From assembly GCA_949317995.1 (NCBI GenBank), contig OX439039.1, positions 12,887,282 to 12,951,281 of the forward strand: DNA of 64,000 nt, given 5' to 3'. Source of the stretch: Acholoe squamosa (Eukaryota > Annelida > Polychaeta > Phyllodocida > Polynoidae). Positions 21,426 through 34,119 of this stretch are shown here, in pieces. Position 1 is the first letter of the stretch, and each line of letters opens with the position of its first letter. Under the pieces are notes generated by a model. The model had not been told where the DNA came from. It saw only the letters and a list, made by a program, of their open reading frames with translations, and did not search any database. Position numbers and translations under genes: made by a program.

Positions 21426-22160
21426 ATGTTATATATTGCATCAGATTTATATTCAGATTGCAATCTGTGAAGGGAATTAAAAAATATGTTTGATAAAACA
21501 TGATATTCCTCATTCACTCCACAGTACTGCCTCTGTACTCCTCCCCACTTCAATTTTTTTCCCCCAAATATTCTCTATTATAGTTCGTATTCTAATAGTT
21601 TATTAATAATTAAGAGAATGTACAAGAAAATATTACCCATTGTGTTCAGTGTCAATTGATTGTATATGTTGTGGGCCAAATCTCGCTTGCAGATCCTTCT
21701 CAGTTTGTCTAATATTCTAAAAATCTACCTTAATTTCCTATATCTGTGAGCATTATGAAAATAGGGATTCCGTTTGTTGTTTTTTTCATCGATGTTGGGT
21801 AAGAACATGCACTATTCTTAACCTCAGGAAACCTTCCTAAATATTCACTTACTTCACATAAAGATGAAGGATACTCAGCAAACTTTATGAAAAGGCTTTC
21901 AGGTATGACTACCCTACCAAACCCTATGCTCTACTACATTAAGTGCTGATCGTACCGAGCAGTTGTAGGGCATCATACCTACAATCACTGACTAATTTTG
22001 AGCGTTTCTAATGTCCAGCCCTACCATCTTGAGAAATGCCCTCCTAAAGTAAGTAGTCACGGTGATATATGAGTTGTGTGGGGACCTGTTGGTGGGTTAT
22101 TTCTGCATTACATGGTCGCCTTAACACTCTAAGTAGGGGTCATCTCAAACTTTACTTATA
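21426..22160. other. Unique intronic sequence
   Basis: AT-rich, no exon or repeat structure that I can support. Confidence 0.4.
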
Positions 22161-22510
22161 CCTTTCAGGGCTGCTTGATGCTTTAATTCCCATTTTTTAT
22201 TTTAATGTTGCTGGATAAATGCAATGATGGGGGTTGCTTTGGAGTACTTCATCTATGTATCATGTGAAGCCTTCAGGAAGTGTTGATTGATACATCTTTT
22301 GTGATTCAGCATGATACACCAATGAGTGCATTGATGCATCAAATGAAGCATCATACCGCCATTAGAGGTTAATAGTGTGACAAAAGGTGCTGACTGGGGT
22401 AAATTATGAGGGAAAACCTTTATACCTTTAAGGGCTGCTAATGTATCAATGCATCACGTCCATTGTTGCATCGTGCCGATAATGGGATTGAATCATGTCG
22501 TCCTGGGAGT
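22160..22510. repeat. ATGATGCA-family copies (degenerate)
   Basis: Contains ctatgtatcatgtgaagcct, tcagcatgatacaccaatga, gtgcattgatgcatcaaatg, then a second partial at 22425-22510 (cctttaagggctgctaatgt, atcaatgcatcacgtcc, gttgcatcgtgccg). Confidence 0.6.
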
Positions 22511-23440
22511 ATGCCAAAGTCTATGGATGCAGTCCTGGCCTTTTACCAAAGGGTTTGAGAAAAAGTGTTAATAACATTAGAGAGGGGAATGCGGCCTTGA
22601 AAAAAAATCCAGGTTCTTCACGCCCTCTTGGGGAATGGCTCTTACTATTGGAACTGTCTTTCTTGACATGAAATAAAGTGTATTACGTACTCTGTGGTCC
22701 TTAAAGGGTTAAAGCATTATGTTGCAGATAAAGGGTTAACATTTCTGACACTGACGGTTTAGTAGGTTTTAGCTGTGGATTTAAAATTCGGGAACATGAG
22801 AACACCTCAAGCACAGCTTTGAACAAAACCCCCTTCGATTAAAAAAAATGAAGAAAGAATAAATTATAATGCACCTGGTTCAACAAACTGAGTATTTATC
22901 TGTATAAGTGGCCGGGTCTCAAATAGGCACTGGTATTGAAATTATATGCTACCTTTGTAATTCGGGATTAGGCCAATAATTGAGAATTCAGCAATTGGAA
23001 CTGTATCTAAAAAGCATGTGTTGCCGATTGAATGGTATTGAAATCTAAATGCGCCTGGGCTCTCACAGGAACCACTACGGTACCCACGGTATATCCCATC
23101 ATGAAGACATATTGAAGATGGTAATCGCACATGAGCAAAAAATAAGATTGGATATTTGAAACCATGTAATCAGATATGCATTGATTAAGGCGTATAAAAG
23201 CTCCCTCTGGCCCTCCGACATATGCAGCTTTACAGTCGGTGCAGTAGACGATGGGGATAAAAAGTTATTTCTACAATTTCTTTGGCAGAATAAGGGGATG
23301 AAGTAAAGCCATCTGTATACACAAAGCCAACTGTTAGCCCAGGATCTAGGGTTCTGTAAGTTCCTAATACTTTAAGGTCCAGGTAATGGCTTAATACTCT
23401 ATCCCAATTTATCATTATAAAGTATAAGGAGAGAGCTGAG
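22511..23440. other. Unique sequence with unassigned minus-strand open frames
   Basis: Minus-strand frames between about 23250 and 23020 stay open for 60-80 codons, but they shift between frames, carry no signature I know, and sit beside the 64-bp array. They are treated as chance. Confidence 0.35.
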
Positions 23441-24140
23441 GGCAATGGCTCACCACAGGCACCAAGGCTGCATCCATACATCATGTCAACCATAGCATAG
23501 CCCTGATACATTCATTAGAGAGCAGTATGATGCAGCCATGCATCACGTCAACCCTATAGCATAGCCCTGATACATTCATTAGAGAGCAGTATGATGCAGC
23601 CATGCATCACGTCAACCCTATAGCATAGCCCTGATACATTCATTAGAGAGCAGTATGATGCAGCCATGCATCACGTCAACCCTATAGCATAGCCCTGATA
23701 CATTCATTAGAGATCAGTATGATGCACCGATACATCACGTCAACCCTATAGCATAGCCCTGATACATTCATCAGAGATCGGTATGATGCACCGATACATC
23801 ACGTCAACCCTATAGCATAGCCCTGATACATTCATCAGAGATCAGTATCATGCAGCCATACATCATGTCAACCATAGCATAGCCCTGATACATTCATTAG
23901 AGATCAGTATGATGCATCCATGCATCACGTCAACCCTATAGCATAGCCCTGATACATTCATCAGAGATCAGTATGATGCATCCATGCATCGCATCAACCC
24001 TATAGCATAGCTCTGATACATTCATTAGAGATCAGTATGATGCACCGATGCATCACGGGTGAGTTACTCTCTAAGGATGCATCAGTGCATCATGGCGGCA
24101 AAGGGAATTGGAACAGTTTGCAATCCTTAAAGGGTAAGAT
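23441..24140. repeat. 64-bp tandem array, about 9 copies, within an ATGATGCA-family element
   Basis: ccctgatacattcat recurs at 23501, 23565, 23629, 23693, 23757, 23821, 23881 (one shorter unit), 23945 and 24009 (ctctgat). Each unit holds cagtatgatgca...ccatgcatcacgtcaacc and ctatagcatagccctgatac, which is the family's central linker plus one hairpin arm. Family modules continue on the right (ggatgcatcagtgcatcatg, ccttaaagggt to 24135). Confidence 0.95.
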
Positions 24141-24289
24141 GGGGGAAACACCCTGCACCTAGCACTAGTATAATGACGAGTCTCTGCTTCAACTCACAAT
24201 ACATGATCAGAACATTACAGTCTTCGAAAAATACACATTTTCAAAGGCCGCACGATGTCTTAAAATTCATTTATTTCTTTGTATAGTGG

Positions 24290-24510
24290 TATGACAGTTG
24301 ATACACCAATGCAGTGCTGGTGCATTGACTCCCTATTACTTCAGAGTCAGTGCATTGCATTGCCACAAGATGGCGTTGCTTTGGGTAGGGTGGGTATAAT
24401 TCATGAATGCAGTCTTGGTGAGTGTATACACACCAAGGCTACACTTTATACGTGGTGCCGACCAATAGGCATAAAGTTAAACATAATGCAGACATTACAG
24501 GATTTAACCG
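24290..24510. repeat. ATGATGCA-family remnant
   Basis: gttgatacaccaatgcagtg, ctggtgcattgactcc, aattcatgaatgcagtcttg, gtgagtgtatacacaccaag are mutated family modules. The 78-codon plus frame over them is an artefact. Confidence 0.5.
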
Positions 24511-24561
24511 GCTGATGATTGATATCCAACTGGTTGTTTTAGATACATGTATGTCTGATTA

Positions 24562-24690
24562 GGCCAAAAAAAAAGGGTATTTTCCGGTCACCCGACCGAC
24601 CTCAGCCAAATAGGACCGACCTCAGAGTTTTTTTCATATGTTCCACCGTGTTAGCGGAAATTCACAATATTTCTTTTTGGCCTTATGTTA
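24562..24690. mobile_element. AGGCCAAAAA-ended dispersed element, short copy
   Basis: Ends ttaggccaaaaaaaaa and tttttggcctta are inverted. The interior has ccggtcacccgaccgacctc. Shares ends and the accgacc/ggtcggt module with 25053-25386 and 43250-43500. Confidence 0.7.
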
Positions 24691-25052
24691 TATTTGTATT
24701 GCTAAAAAGGGATTAAGTGAGACGTATATCGTTATAATTCTAAAGTGGTTAAAGGACAGGGAACATATGTTAGTGGTGACAGACAGCTTATAACACAGCC
24801 ATGTTTATAGTTGTTGTATGGGCTCATACTATAAGTTGTATTATATATGTACCACGTGGTGATTGATAGAAAACAGCCTTACCATGTACCATTTTTGGGT
24901 TGGAAAGGTTTTCATTGCTGCAATAATGAACACTTTGTCACTTGCACCAAACTTGGCTATGAGAGACTCAACACATTCAAACACATTGTATTTGATAGGA
25001 GGTAGGTTTAGCTATTAGCCATGAGCTTAAATTGATCAATTCATATTCTACA
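24691..25052. other. Unique intronic sequence
   Basis: No structure seen beyond AT-rich intronic composition. Confidence 0.4.
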
Positions 25053-25386
25053 TGAGGCCAAGAAAAATAAAAACTGTGTTTCCAGTAACATAGCTCAAAG
25101 TGCTAGGGTCGGTAGGTCGGATTTTTCTTCTTTTTTTTTTTTTTTACATTTATATAGGGCATATATCAATAAATGTATCAAATTCTTTGATTTCATTGTA
25201 AAATAATAACGAGAAAATGACAACTATGAGAGAGGGGAAGAACACGTAAAGGATAAAGGAAAAATCCTCAAAAAGTAATGAAAACTTCTTTAAAATATTA
25301 AAAAAATGAGACAAAGTTCTTGAAAAAAAATAGAAAAAATATTTTTACCCCTGTTTCGCTAGGGTCGGTTTTTTTTATTTGGCCTA
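25053..25386. mobile_element. AGGCCAAAAA-ended dispersed element, longer copy
   Basis: Left gaggccaagaaaaataaaaa, ctgtgtttccagtaac, gctagggtcggtaggtcgg; right ccctgtttcgctagggtcgg, then ttttatttggcctaat. Long A/T runs inside. Non-coding. Confidence 0.7.
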
Positions 25387-26365
25387 ATTTATATGTGAGT
25401 CTTTTTGCCTTTACAAAGTGGAATAACTCCTCGTCAGTTTACCCTGCTACAGATCTCGGACCACCATAGAGGCTGGCAGTGACGATGATCATGCAGTAAA
25501 ATGTAGACACTTAAGAGATGGTGGTCCCTGATTAGTCTATATACACGCTTAATATCTATTATTAGAACTCAGACTAACGATAAAACATGTTTCTAGAGAT
25601 GTGTGTTCGTTTTGGGTGATTTGAATCAACGCAGGCCGGTTTTATATCGGTGGTTGAGCTATAAAAGATTATAGTGATTTGGTGGTCCGAGACCTACAAA
25701 CGGTGACCTCACCTCTGATCCTGCTCCGTTACATAGAGATAAGAGACACCCACGTCCTACTGAGCTGCTCACACTCACAGATAAGGTCAGATAAAGGCAC
25801 GATATATGTTTTAGTTGCTCACCACTACTCTAATTATTTTAATCATAGGGTTTATGACACCCTTCCCATACAAGACGCACCCTGACTTTGTACCACGGCC
25901 AAGAAATTTTAGAATGAGATAACATTCTCTTCTAATAAACACATCTTCACTGATGTGCACTCTCACTCTCGTCCCTCACCAACTGCTCACCCCCTAGACT
26001 CCCCCAACCGCCATATATACACTAGGATTTACGATACATACAGAAAAGGACCAACTCTATGAATTTTCATCCAAGTTTGAAATGAATATTTAGGTTCAAG
26101 CTGTCAAGAGGGGGAGTAGAATATCAAATGTGAGTTTCAATATTGAGTTGAGATTTTGACTTAGAGCAAAGATCAGTTCATTGCTCCTCAAGTGATGGAA
26201 TTTAAAAGTTTCGGTGGAAAAGATAAGGCATTTTAAAATAGTTCTACCTTGAACACACCACGATCCCTTTCCTTTGGCTTAATATAAATTATAAGCCCCC
26301 AGTCTGCAGAGTGAGCTGCTGTTGAGTAGACCACTTAGCAGGCAGGGAGCAGAGTAGAGTCCCTC
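25387..26365. other. Unique intronic sequence
   Basis: Contains agatctcggaccaccata (25450-25467) and tggtggtccgagacctac (25680-25697), which are inverted relative to each other and may be ends of an old element. Otherwise nothing recognised. Confidence 0.4.
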
Positions 26366-26600
26366 ACCCCTGCAGGGTTTAGCCCTTGAACTGTAGCATA
26401 ACCTCCACATCCATGCCCAGTTCTGATTATGATGCCCCAGCACAGTGCTGGAGAGTTACAATGTAGTTCTTTCCAATACGGCATTGCTGCCTGTATGGAT
26501 ATGTGTTCAACCCATATGACCAGCAGGACTCCAGGGCAAAACTATCATTATAGGATCATGACGACACACTGGCATGAGGAAGGAATACAGCATGGCCCAC
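26366..26600. repeat. ATGATGCA-family remnant
   Basis: gggtttagcccttgaactgt, agcataacctccacatcc, gattatgatgccccagc and acagtgctggagagttac follow the family's terminal and first-hairpin order with many changes. Confidence 0.45.
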
Positions 26601-27600
26601 TTCAGCCTACCTTATCAACTAAATCAGCCCAAAATCAAGCTATGAAATACACTCATGTAGACTTTCCCATTTCTTGTCAAAGCGCTCAGAAGTTCTCAAA
26701 GTAATTTAACATGTACAGGTGTATTCAAGATGATTTTGGTCCGTGTTCCTCATTTCAGGAAGAACAAGTCTAAAATTTTGAAATAAGATAAGTAGTTCTT
26801 GCCTTGTTAGAGGTTCAGGTTCATCGCCCTTGTCTCCCAAATGGGCGCCAATTATAATCCACATTTGTCTTTCAACAGCCCCTGTATTGGATGTTCAGTC
26901 ATTTAGATGCCATCCCCTTGACATGGACCCTCATTCCGGTAATATACTAGTAAGACGTTGACCTTGACCCGAGGGAATAGAACAGGTCTGAAAACATCAA
27001 ATTTGTTATACATGATTCCACAAATAGATCTACAATGCATTGGCCAAATATGTAGGAAAAACAGCCTCTATAGCTAGCAAATTCAGAAATGGCTTCATTT
27101 AGAATAAAAAGAAAAAAGTACGCCCGTCGGCAGTATTATCTATCTTCAACAAATCGTTCGTAAGAATCAGAGCCCCTGGTAAGAATCCTGAGAAAATAAT
27201 TCATTTGAGTCTCTATATACAATGACTTAGACGTTACAGTCTATGGCATTTCCGGATTTCACTACGTTTCCTGTTTTCTCTTGATTAGATCTCTATTTTA
27301 AGTAGTTTCCTCTATTTTCTTTCCCTTTTATTTGCTGTCATGAATACCTTCTCGTGCTTATCGGTGAATCGAGACCACACTAGTGCCTAGGAGCGGTAGT
27401 TATCTAAGCGTCACATAAACTAGACTTAAACATCATACTTAAATCACATATGCCTGGGTTATACAGTGCTCCCCCCTGTATGGGAGGATCATCATGATGC
27501 GCGAGATGGGCTAGCCTAATGAGAAAGGGATTGTCATTCACGTATAGTTGCTTCCCACTTAGTCACCAAATAGGCTATAAAATACAAAGTATTGGAGAAG
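26601..27600. other. Unique intronic sequence
   Basis: No exon, RNA gene or repeat that I can support. Confidence 0.4.
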
Positions 27601-27740
27601 TCTAGTTCTCGTCATGCATGAATGCAGCTCCGATGAGTTACTCGTCATGGTTTGGTGCATTCATGCATTAATGTCATCCAAATGTGATGTTCATAAGTCC
27701 AGAGGATTCGTATGGTGCATTATGTAACCCTTAGGTTCAC
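27600..27740. repeat. ATGATGCA-family remnant
   Basis: cgtcatgcatgaatgcagct, ccgatgagttactcgtc, ggtgcattcatgcattaatg, gtatggtgcattatg are family modules. Confidence 0.55.
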
Positions 27741-28338
27741 CAGGACCCCATTCTTGTATATTGTGTTAGCAAATGGGAGAAAATGCATGCGAAGTACTAT
27801 GCACCCCTTAAAGGGCTTACTTCTACAAGGACTAGGAATGCAGGGCGGGGGCCCTCCTTAGATTGCTGCAGAGTAAAACCTATACAAATCCCATATACAC
27901 TCCTCACGTTCACATAAACACCAAACTGGGGTCTGGAGGACTGCTGTACTAGCAAGGACCTCACATGTTAAGTGTAATATGTGTGGACCTCCACAAATCA
28001 TTTTACCAGGTCTCAGACCCATCAGCAAAAATTAGAGAAAATAGAAATGTTGTTGTTGTTGGTATTGTTGTTGTAGTGATTTATTGGCTTCATTTGTCAC
28101 ATATTCAATGGTCTCCTCCAATGGCAGCCACTGACACAAAACAATAACATCATAGTGTTTCATGGTTCCTAACAAGAGGCAAGCGGGTGTCGTCTCTGTT
28201 CCCTGTTCTTGAGAGAGTTGTGGTCTGTATGAAGAAGACATTGTTGCTAAAATCCTAGTTCTTGAAAGGGAGCTCTTGTAATGAGGACCAGAGCCTGAAC
28301 TGCAAGGTAAGCTATGGACTTAGGTTTTTCTCGATGAA

Positions 28339-28471
28339 TTATCTACTGAAGCCACGCAGGTACTTCCTTGTATGCATGAGCCATTTCGCGAACTGCTCCT
28401 CCTTAGAAAAGAAGTTATGTCTGGCCATGACCTCGAAAGTGCCAAGGCCGACTTTCGTAAAACTGTAGAGG
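28339..28471 (-). CDS. Possible terminal exon of an unrecognised minus-strand gene
   Basis: On the minus strand a pyrimidine-containing tract ending CCTCTACAG (about 28480-28472) is followed by an open frame to TAA reading FTKVGLGTFEVMARHN, FFSKEEQFAKWLMHTRKY, LRGFSR. AATAAA occurs about 260 bases further (near 28080), which would fit a poly(A) signal. I do not recognise the family, no upstream exon was found, and many open frames of this size arise by chance. It could equally be a decayed element. Confidence 0.25.
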
Positions 28472-28841
28472 CACATTATCTTGGAGAGGGGAGGAGAAAG
28501 GCTGTAGTTTACAATGTGTAGAAACCTCCCCATGCAATATTGTGAATGTGGTTGGTTCATACATTGTTCAGGACTATAATGACAGTGACATTTACATGGA
28601 CCACCAGTTTACAGCTGTTCTACATATTTACCTATCTAGCCATGTGGATGTAGGGTGGGCAGGTCGGTGCAGGCAGGCCATGGGTTAGGGTTTGGGCAGA
28701 AAAGGAACAAGGTTTGAATTTTGGTGTGGATAGGATTCCATCCGCCAGTGGCATTGTTGATGAAGTCAAGGAATTCAAGCTGACAAATGTTCTAGGAAAC
28801 CCTTTAGCATTCCAAAGTTCCCAGTTCATTCTTCTAACACC

Positions 28842-29624
28842 CATGATGTACAGGCACTAATATTGAAGCTTACCAAATTATTCTTTCCCCGTTACTCCTA
28901 GCCCTTCTCCTAACACAAGTGTAAATTATGTCAGGGGGGGGGTTGGGGGAAGGGGAGATTCATTCTTCAATAAATCTACCAATCATGGCCCAAATCTGTT
29001 GGTAGAAATCCACTGATTGCTGACTTCTATAAAGGCTGGAACCAGACTTGGTCCCAGGAATGACCCTTGTGGTATCCCGCAGCTCTCTTCTGTGGACTCA
29101 GCTCCTTCTTTTTTCTTTTTCCTCTGTCAACTAAACTATTCCCAGAGTCTCCATAATCCAAGAAGGCACGTACATGTATAAGGAAAGCTGATAACATTGA
29201 GGACGACTCTAGAGGACGATTTCAAAAGCCCTGCAATGAATGTGTTGTGTGAAAGTTACTACATTTCTTTCTTTTTTTCTCTCTCAATTATGACAGTTTA
29301 ATATATCGACCCTGAATTTAATCTTTCCTGTTCTGATAAGTCCAGCCCATCTTCATCGCCTCAGAGAGACTCACAGCCACATGACTTTCAGATCTGTTAC
29401 CACAGTTGCTACCTGATTTCATGCTGAGTGCCTTCCCACCACCACCTGGGTAGTGGGCACGTGTGTGCAGGTAGACCGCAGCATTCCGCCCCAGCCCCCT
29501 TTGTAGCACTGAGTGCCACAGGTATAGAATCTCTTCTGTTTACCCTGGAGGACCCTCAACCTACCCACCTGGTGGTGTACAGGGTGAGTAGGAGACAACC
29601 CACAACACCCTGGAGGCTGGTATG
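28842..29624. other. Unique sequence, no supported gene
   Basis: The 29430-29610 block is GC-richer, with a short plus-strand open piece between a CCACAG acceptor-like site and a GTGAGT donor-like site (29522-29581). Too short to assign. Confidence 0.35.
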
Positions 29625-29945
29625 TTAACCCTTCAAGGTACCATATGATGCCTCCAGGTTTGGGTTCCTCATGATGCATCAGTGCAGTGCTGAAGAGCAG
29701 CTCATCAGAACTGCATTGGTGTACGAGCAATGGAGATAGGGCATCATGCGCTCCATAAGGGTTTAAGGGCCGCACGATGCCTCAAGGTTGGTGTTCTTAG
29801 ACCTTCACAATTCGCCAATGCAGTGTTGGCCTATTATGGCAAGTGTATCAATTCTGGAGGGATTGACATGATTCATGAATTTAGCCCTGGTGAGTTACTC
29901 ACATTCATGTGCATGCATCTTAAATACTTAATCCATGGGGCATAA
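29625..29945. repeat. ATGATGCA-family element
   Basis: gttaacccttcaaggtacc, atatgatgcctccaggtttg, gttcctcatgatgcatcagt, gcagtgctgaagagcagctc, actgcattggtgtacg, agggcatcatgcgctcc, then a second terminus (aagggtttaagggccgcacg) and partial second copy to 29940. Confidence 0.75.
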
Positions 29946-30395
29946 AAGAACTATGTGGCCCCCCTAAGTGTTAAAATACTACATGGTCCTCCAAGTATTA
30001 AGGTGGCCACCTGCAGATGGAAAGGATTTATGAGTTTAGAGGGCTTGAGGAGTACGGAAGGCTCGGAAATAACCCTTGTATCAAGGGGAATGGATGCCTT
30101 CTGGTAAAAATAAGTATAGTGATCCATTTGTTTAAAACAGGTCCTCCGTAAAAACAGATACATGTCCATTTGAAAGTGGGAGGTGGCTTGATGATAACTA
30201 GCATGTCTTCTACAAAATCCAATACTTGATTTTGTTTTAATTCTTGTTTATTTTGATTATACTTTTGCCTTCTCAGTGCCTTTTTTACCTTTAACTGATG
30301 TAGAGGTCAATACGGTTGGAACTTAAAGTTGGCATATCCGCTAAAAGGCATATGTGTATAGCCAAGCAAAAATGGTCCCCCCCCCCAGGAATAAT

Positions 30396-30990
30396 CAATT
30401 TTTAGATTTAGGCCATGAACTTTCCAATGATATATTACATGAGAAAATATCTGCTAGTTTTAGAGTTACGGCTCTATGAACTTAGATGGTTACCGACCTA
30501 TCCAAATCCCAAATAAGGTCTAACTTGTATATTTCACAAGATATCTCAGATGATATGTATAATTAAGCATAATTCTGCAAATTAGGGAAATTGTCATATT
30601 CTTCACATTCTTTTTCTCATAAAATTTGATTTGATCATCAGATTTTTACCATTTTTTCAACACATTGATCCTTGTGTGTGTGGCTACAAATTGTTGACTC
30701 CTCAAATTTGAGTGAAAATAATGTTTCAATGGCAACCAATATCAACAAAAGCACTGATTTCTGCCCCCAAATGCCCAAAAACATTCTATTTACATTCCAA
30801 ATTTGGAAGGTTTTCCTAAAAAAAATGGGAATTTCCCTTAAGGACTAATTTAATCTACATAAAAAAGTAGTATATAACTATTTTTGGTATATTTTCTCCC
30901 TTTTAGGCCATAGTGGTGTCCCCCTGGTGGCCATGCAGAATGGGTACTAATCCCCCTGGACAGTCCTTTTAACTTGCCTCCTCACATATT
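30396..30990 (+). repeat. Dispersed repeat, copy 1 (pair with 58662-59200)
   Basis: Shares long near-identical stretches with 58662-59200, for example ttccaatgatatattacatg, gcataattctgcaaattagg, atcagatttttaccat, gtgaaaataatgttt, tgatttctgcccccaaatgc and gccatagtggtgtccccctg. Copy 1 has about 60 extra bases near 30450-30510. No coding capacity beyond short frames. Confidence 0.9.
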
Positions 30991-33006
30991 TGTGGAACCA
31001 TTTCTAAATAGTTTGTAAATGCTCATCCATTGGGCTATTAAAGGACATATTGTACCAAACCGTATTTGCCCAAAGTTCCTCAAAATGAAAAGTCTAATCA
31101 CAAAACAATACACTTCACTGGATGACCCTTGACATTCCAGGGGCCATTTTCTGTACTGACAACGACTTTGTTATATTATCTTAAAATGGTTAAGAGTAAA
31201 CAACGAATCTGTGATAATAAAGATGATAAATTATTTCTCTTGTCTAAATTGTCAAAGACCTGTTTCTTTTGTGAATAGAGATAATGATAATATGTTGATT
31301 TAGACCACAGGAATGGGTTGTCTTCATCATAATCATGAATTCATTGACGATTTGTTTTCAGTTTTAATGATCATATAAAGAATTCGTTGTATAGGTAATT
31401 TATACAAAACAATTAATGTAATACCATTAAAACAATATAAGGCTGTTATTACTGTTTTAGGTCTGAATAACCGTGGTACTAGAAACACTCAAAGAGCAGT
31501 GTAAGATTAAATGTAGAACTCTTGCAATCTAAAGAAGATTTTTGAGAAGTTGTCAAATACACTGCAGAAATACTATAATCTTCATGAATAAAGATAACTT
31601 TTTAAACGACCAAGACTTTACTGCACAGAATCTTCCACCTCTCTTCAGAAATAGCTTGTATTAAGAATTCATTTAACGAAGTCGTGAACAGCACAGAAAA
31701 AGGCCCCTGCTCACCTGCGTACCACCTGTTGGCTAGTCTGACAGGCTTTGAATAGTGTTTAGTACAACTTTAAATTTAGGACTGGCTATTCACCCACATC
31801 ACACAGACTCCCTCTACCTGATTTGATACTAGGACAGGAATGAATACAGGACATAGGTTTTCTTTGTTTTTGAGCAGAAATATTTTGTGTACTCATTTGA
31901 TGTTTTAACACATGGTTTAGAATGTTGTCGAGATGGTGATTGATGAGAAACCCCAAATTTCATACTGTGATAGCAGACATGCTCACTTAAACTACAATGG
32001 TTCTACAAATGGCAAAGCGGTTGAATTTTGGATATATTAAAAGAGCTTCCATGTGACACAGGGATTCACACTAGAACCTATTAGTATCTAGCCACCAGAC
32101 AATTTGCTGCATGGGCCTTCGCCCAGATGGTCTAAGTGTTAAACTAGTTGTCTAGTACCTTAATACTGGGGTGGGTTGACCTTGAGACATCCACATACCT
32201 TGAGACGTCCTCCCCGCAAACTGGCCTTAAAAACGGCTATGCTACCATCTCAATTTCACCAAATGGCTGATGGGTACAATAGTACAGGTCCATGTGATCA
32301 CTGAATCAACCATGTTTTTTAATGTGTATTCAGCAACAATCTGATTTCCAATGCCATCTCATGGAATGGACGCCTCAAGGTTAATCTACCCTATACTCAG
32401 TAGAGCTGTCACTGAGGTCCAGACCTTACTTCAGGGTGGCCACGTCAGGACATATTATACACGAGGTGAGCACATCCTCCTACAGACCAGGGATCACTTT
32501 GACAAATGGCCTGCTCCATCCTGGTGGTCCTTTTAACCCCCTCTTCTACCCTCGTTCAAATACTACCTCTGCCACACCCACAGCACCCCTCATATCCTCC
32601 TGTGCAGGCCACCTCATGGATCTTCTACACTTCTCCTTAAGATAAAATAATGACTCAAGCCTAAAACAAGATATCCAGTTGTAAAATGCAATTTTGTATC
32701 CTGCAGCAATATCTATACAATTATTGCATCAAGCGGTTGTAGCAATTGCCAAATGATAGAGACCCATAATCATACTACCGTCAATACATGTACTTAAGTC
32801 TGCTTCAGGGTTTGAGTATTAGTATGGTCTTGGCCATAATTTGGAATAGTTATGTAAATTACGAAGCATAGGTTTAAGGCCATTTAAAAGTCTTTTATTA
32901 CTCAACATAAGGTTGATAATAGCCTCTTTTCTATACATATAATATTTCTGTAGACACTAATGCAGCACCAGCGAGAAACATCCCGATGGCCCTTCCTATT
33001 CATCCA
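30991..33006. other. Unique intronic sequence
   Basis: A GC-richer plus-open block at 32350-32640 contains no known motif. The remainder is AT-rich with nothing recognised. Confidence 0.4.
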
Positions 33007-33368
33007 GGAGTTTGTTGCTCCTATTGTAAAAAGAGCTTTGAGTATGTGCCCTCTTTTCTAAACAAGTCGTGCACTGCTTCACCAAAGTACTTGGACTCAC
33101 TACCTCAGTCTGAAAGGTCACCTACCTTGTTTAAAACAGAGAGAGCTGCACTATCAGGTACCTACTCATGTCACACACTCTATAATATATTATACTGACT
33201 GACTTCTCCCAACTAGGTACCTACTCAAATCCCCCTTTTTTAGCACCATGCTCGAATGACCACTTGTGAGCAACAAAAGGGACAAGTTATAGCTACATGT
33301 AAAGAAAGGACTGGAGATGAGGGCATTTTTAGCCAGCTCTTCCTTTTACTATAGGAGCAACACCCTCC
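33007..33368 (-). mobile_element. GGAGGGTGTTGCTCC element, copy 2 (reverse orientation)
   Basis: Reads ggagtttgttgctcctattg at the left and caggtacctactcatgtcac inside, ending ggagcaacaccctcc; this is the reverse complement of copies at 48865 and 51497. Full length (362 bp) with diverged left terminus (GTT for GGG). The 70-codon plus frame over it is an artefact. Confidence 0.92.
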
Positions 33369-33394
33369 TGTAGGTGCCTATGTGTAGTACTAAC

Positions 33395-33480
33395 ATATTA
33401 AGTGGCAGGGCAGCATCCATGCATCATGAGGACCAAAGGGCACAGCACTAGATCTTTGTAGCCCTTGAAGTGCCAGAGGG
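33395..33480. repeat. ATGATGCA-family fragment
   Basis: gcagcatccatgcatcatga, ggaccaaagggcacagc, tgtagcccttgaagtgcc are family end modules. Confidence 0.45.
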
Positions 33481-34119
33481 CTGACTATAGCTTTGCCTCG
33501 ACAAGGTTTCTCTTGTATGAGGTATTTGCTTTTTGCAGAAGGCAAGAGAGATATCGAGACCAAAACTTCCTGTAACACCAGAACAAGAATATATTTGGCA
33601 AATACCAATTCATCATGCCAATTTTCATTTTTTGTGAAGTTAAGCTTCAAGCCTGAGATCTAGCTGTAGCTTACATTGGAGTCAAGGCCAATGTATAGTC
33701 GATCTGGAGTTGGAAGGAAGATGGTATCTAAGTAGTTGAGGAGATGGCTTTGAATGGCACCTTGAATGGCACGGAAGCCTGAGGGGAGTGACAGCCCCCT
33801 AACACCTGTGGTGTGGGAGTGGTGGTAGAGGCACACTTCTACAACAGAAAAAGTGGTATCCTAGTTGTACGTGACCACCTGGATCCCTATTCACACCCAG
33901 TCTCGGACTGTCCAGACTGAATTAAATTACGGTCTGGGATAAAACCAATGAAACTGCTGTAATGTTATAAAAAAATGGTTATGGTGGAGTACCATGTTCG
34001 ACAAGCTGATTACCATTTTGATAGCATAATTAAATTGTGTCTTAAAAGTTAAATGTCAAGAGGGGTGGTCTAGGGGATGGGCAGAATCAACACAAATTTG
34101 GTCTAGGAGAAGGGGCAGA

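Noticed and set aside
22942-23511. Consecutive minus frames of 62-93 codons that might form a spliced or frameshifted gene
   Set aside because: Frames have to be switched several times without splice signals, no motif is recognised, and the right part overlaps the 64-bp array.
23441-24060. CRISPR-like 64-bp periodicity
   Set aside because: The whole unit is repeated, with no unique spacer; it is a tandem expansion of a dispersed repeat.
28632-28844. Upstream partner exon for the 28.34-kb candidate
   Set aside because: An acceptor-like CAG and a donor-like GTAAAT are present, but every frame between them meets a stop before the donor.
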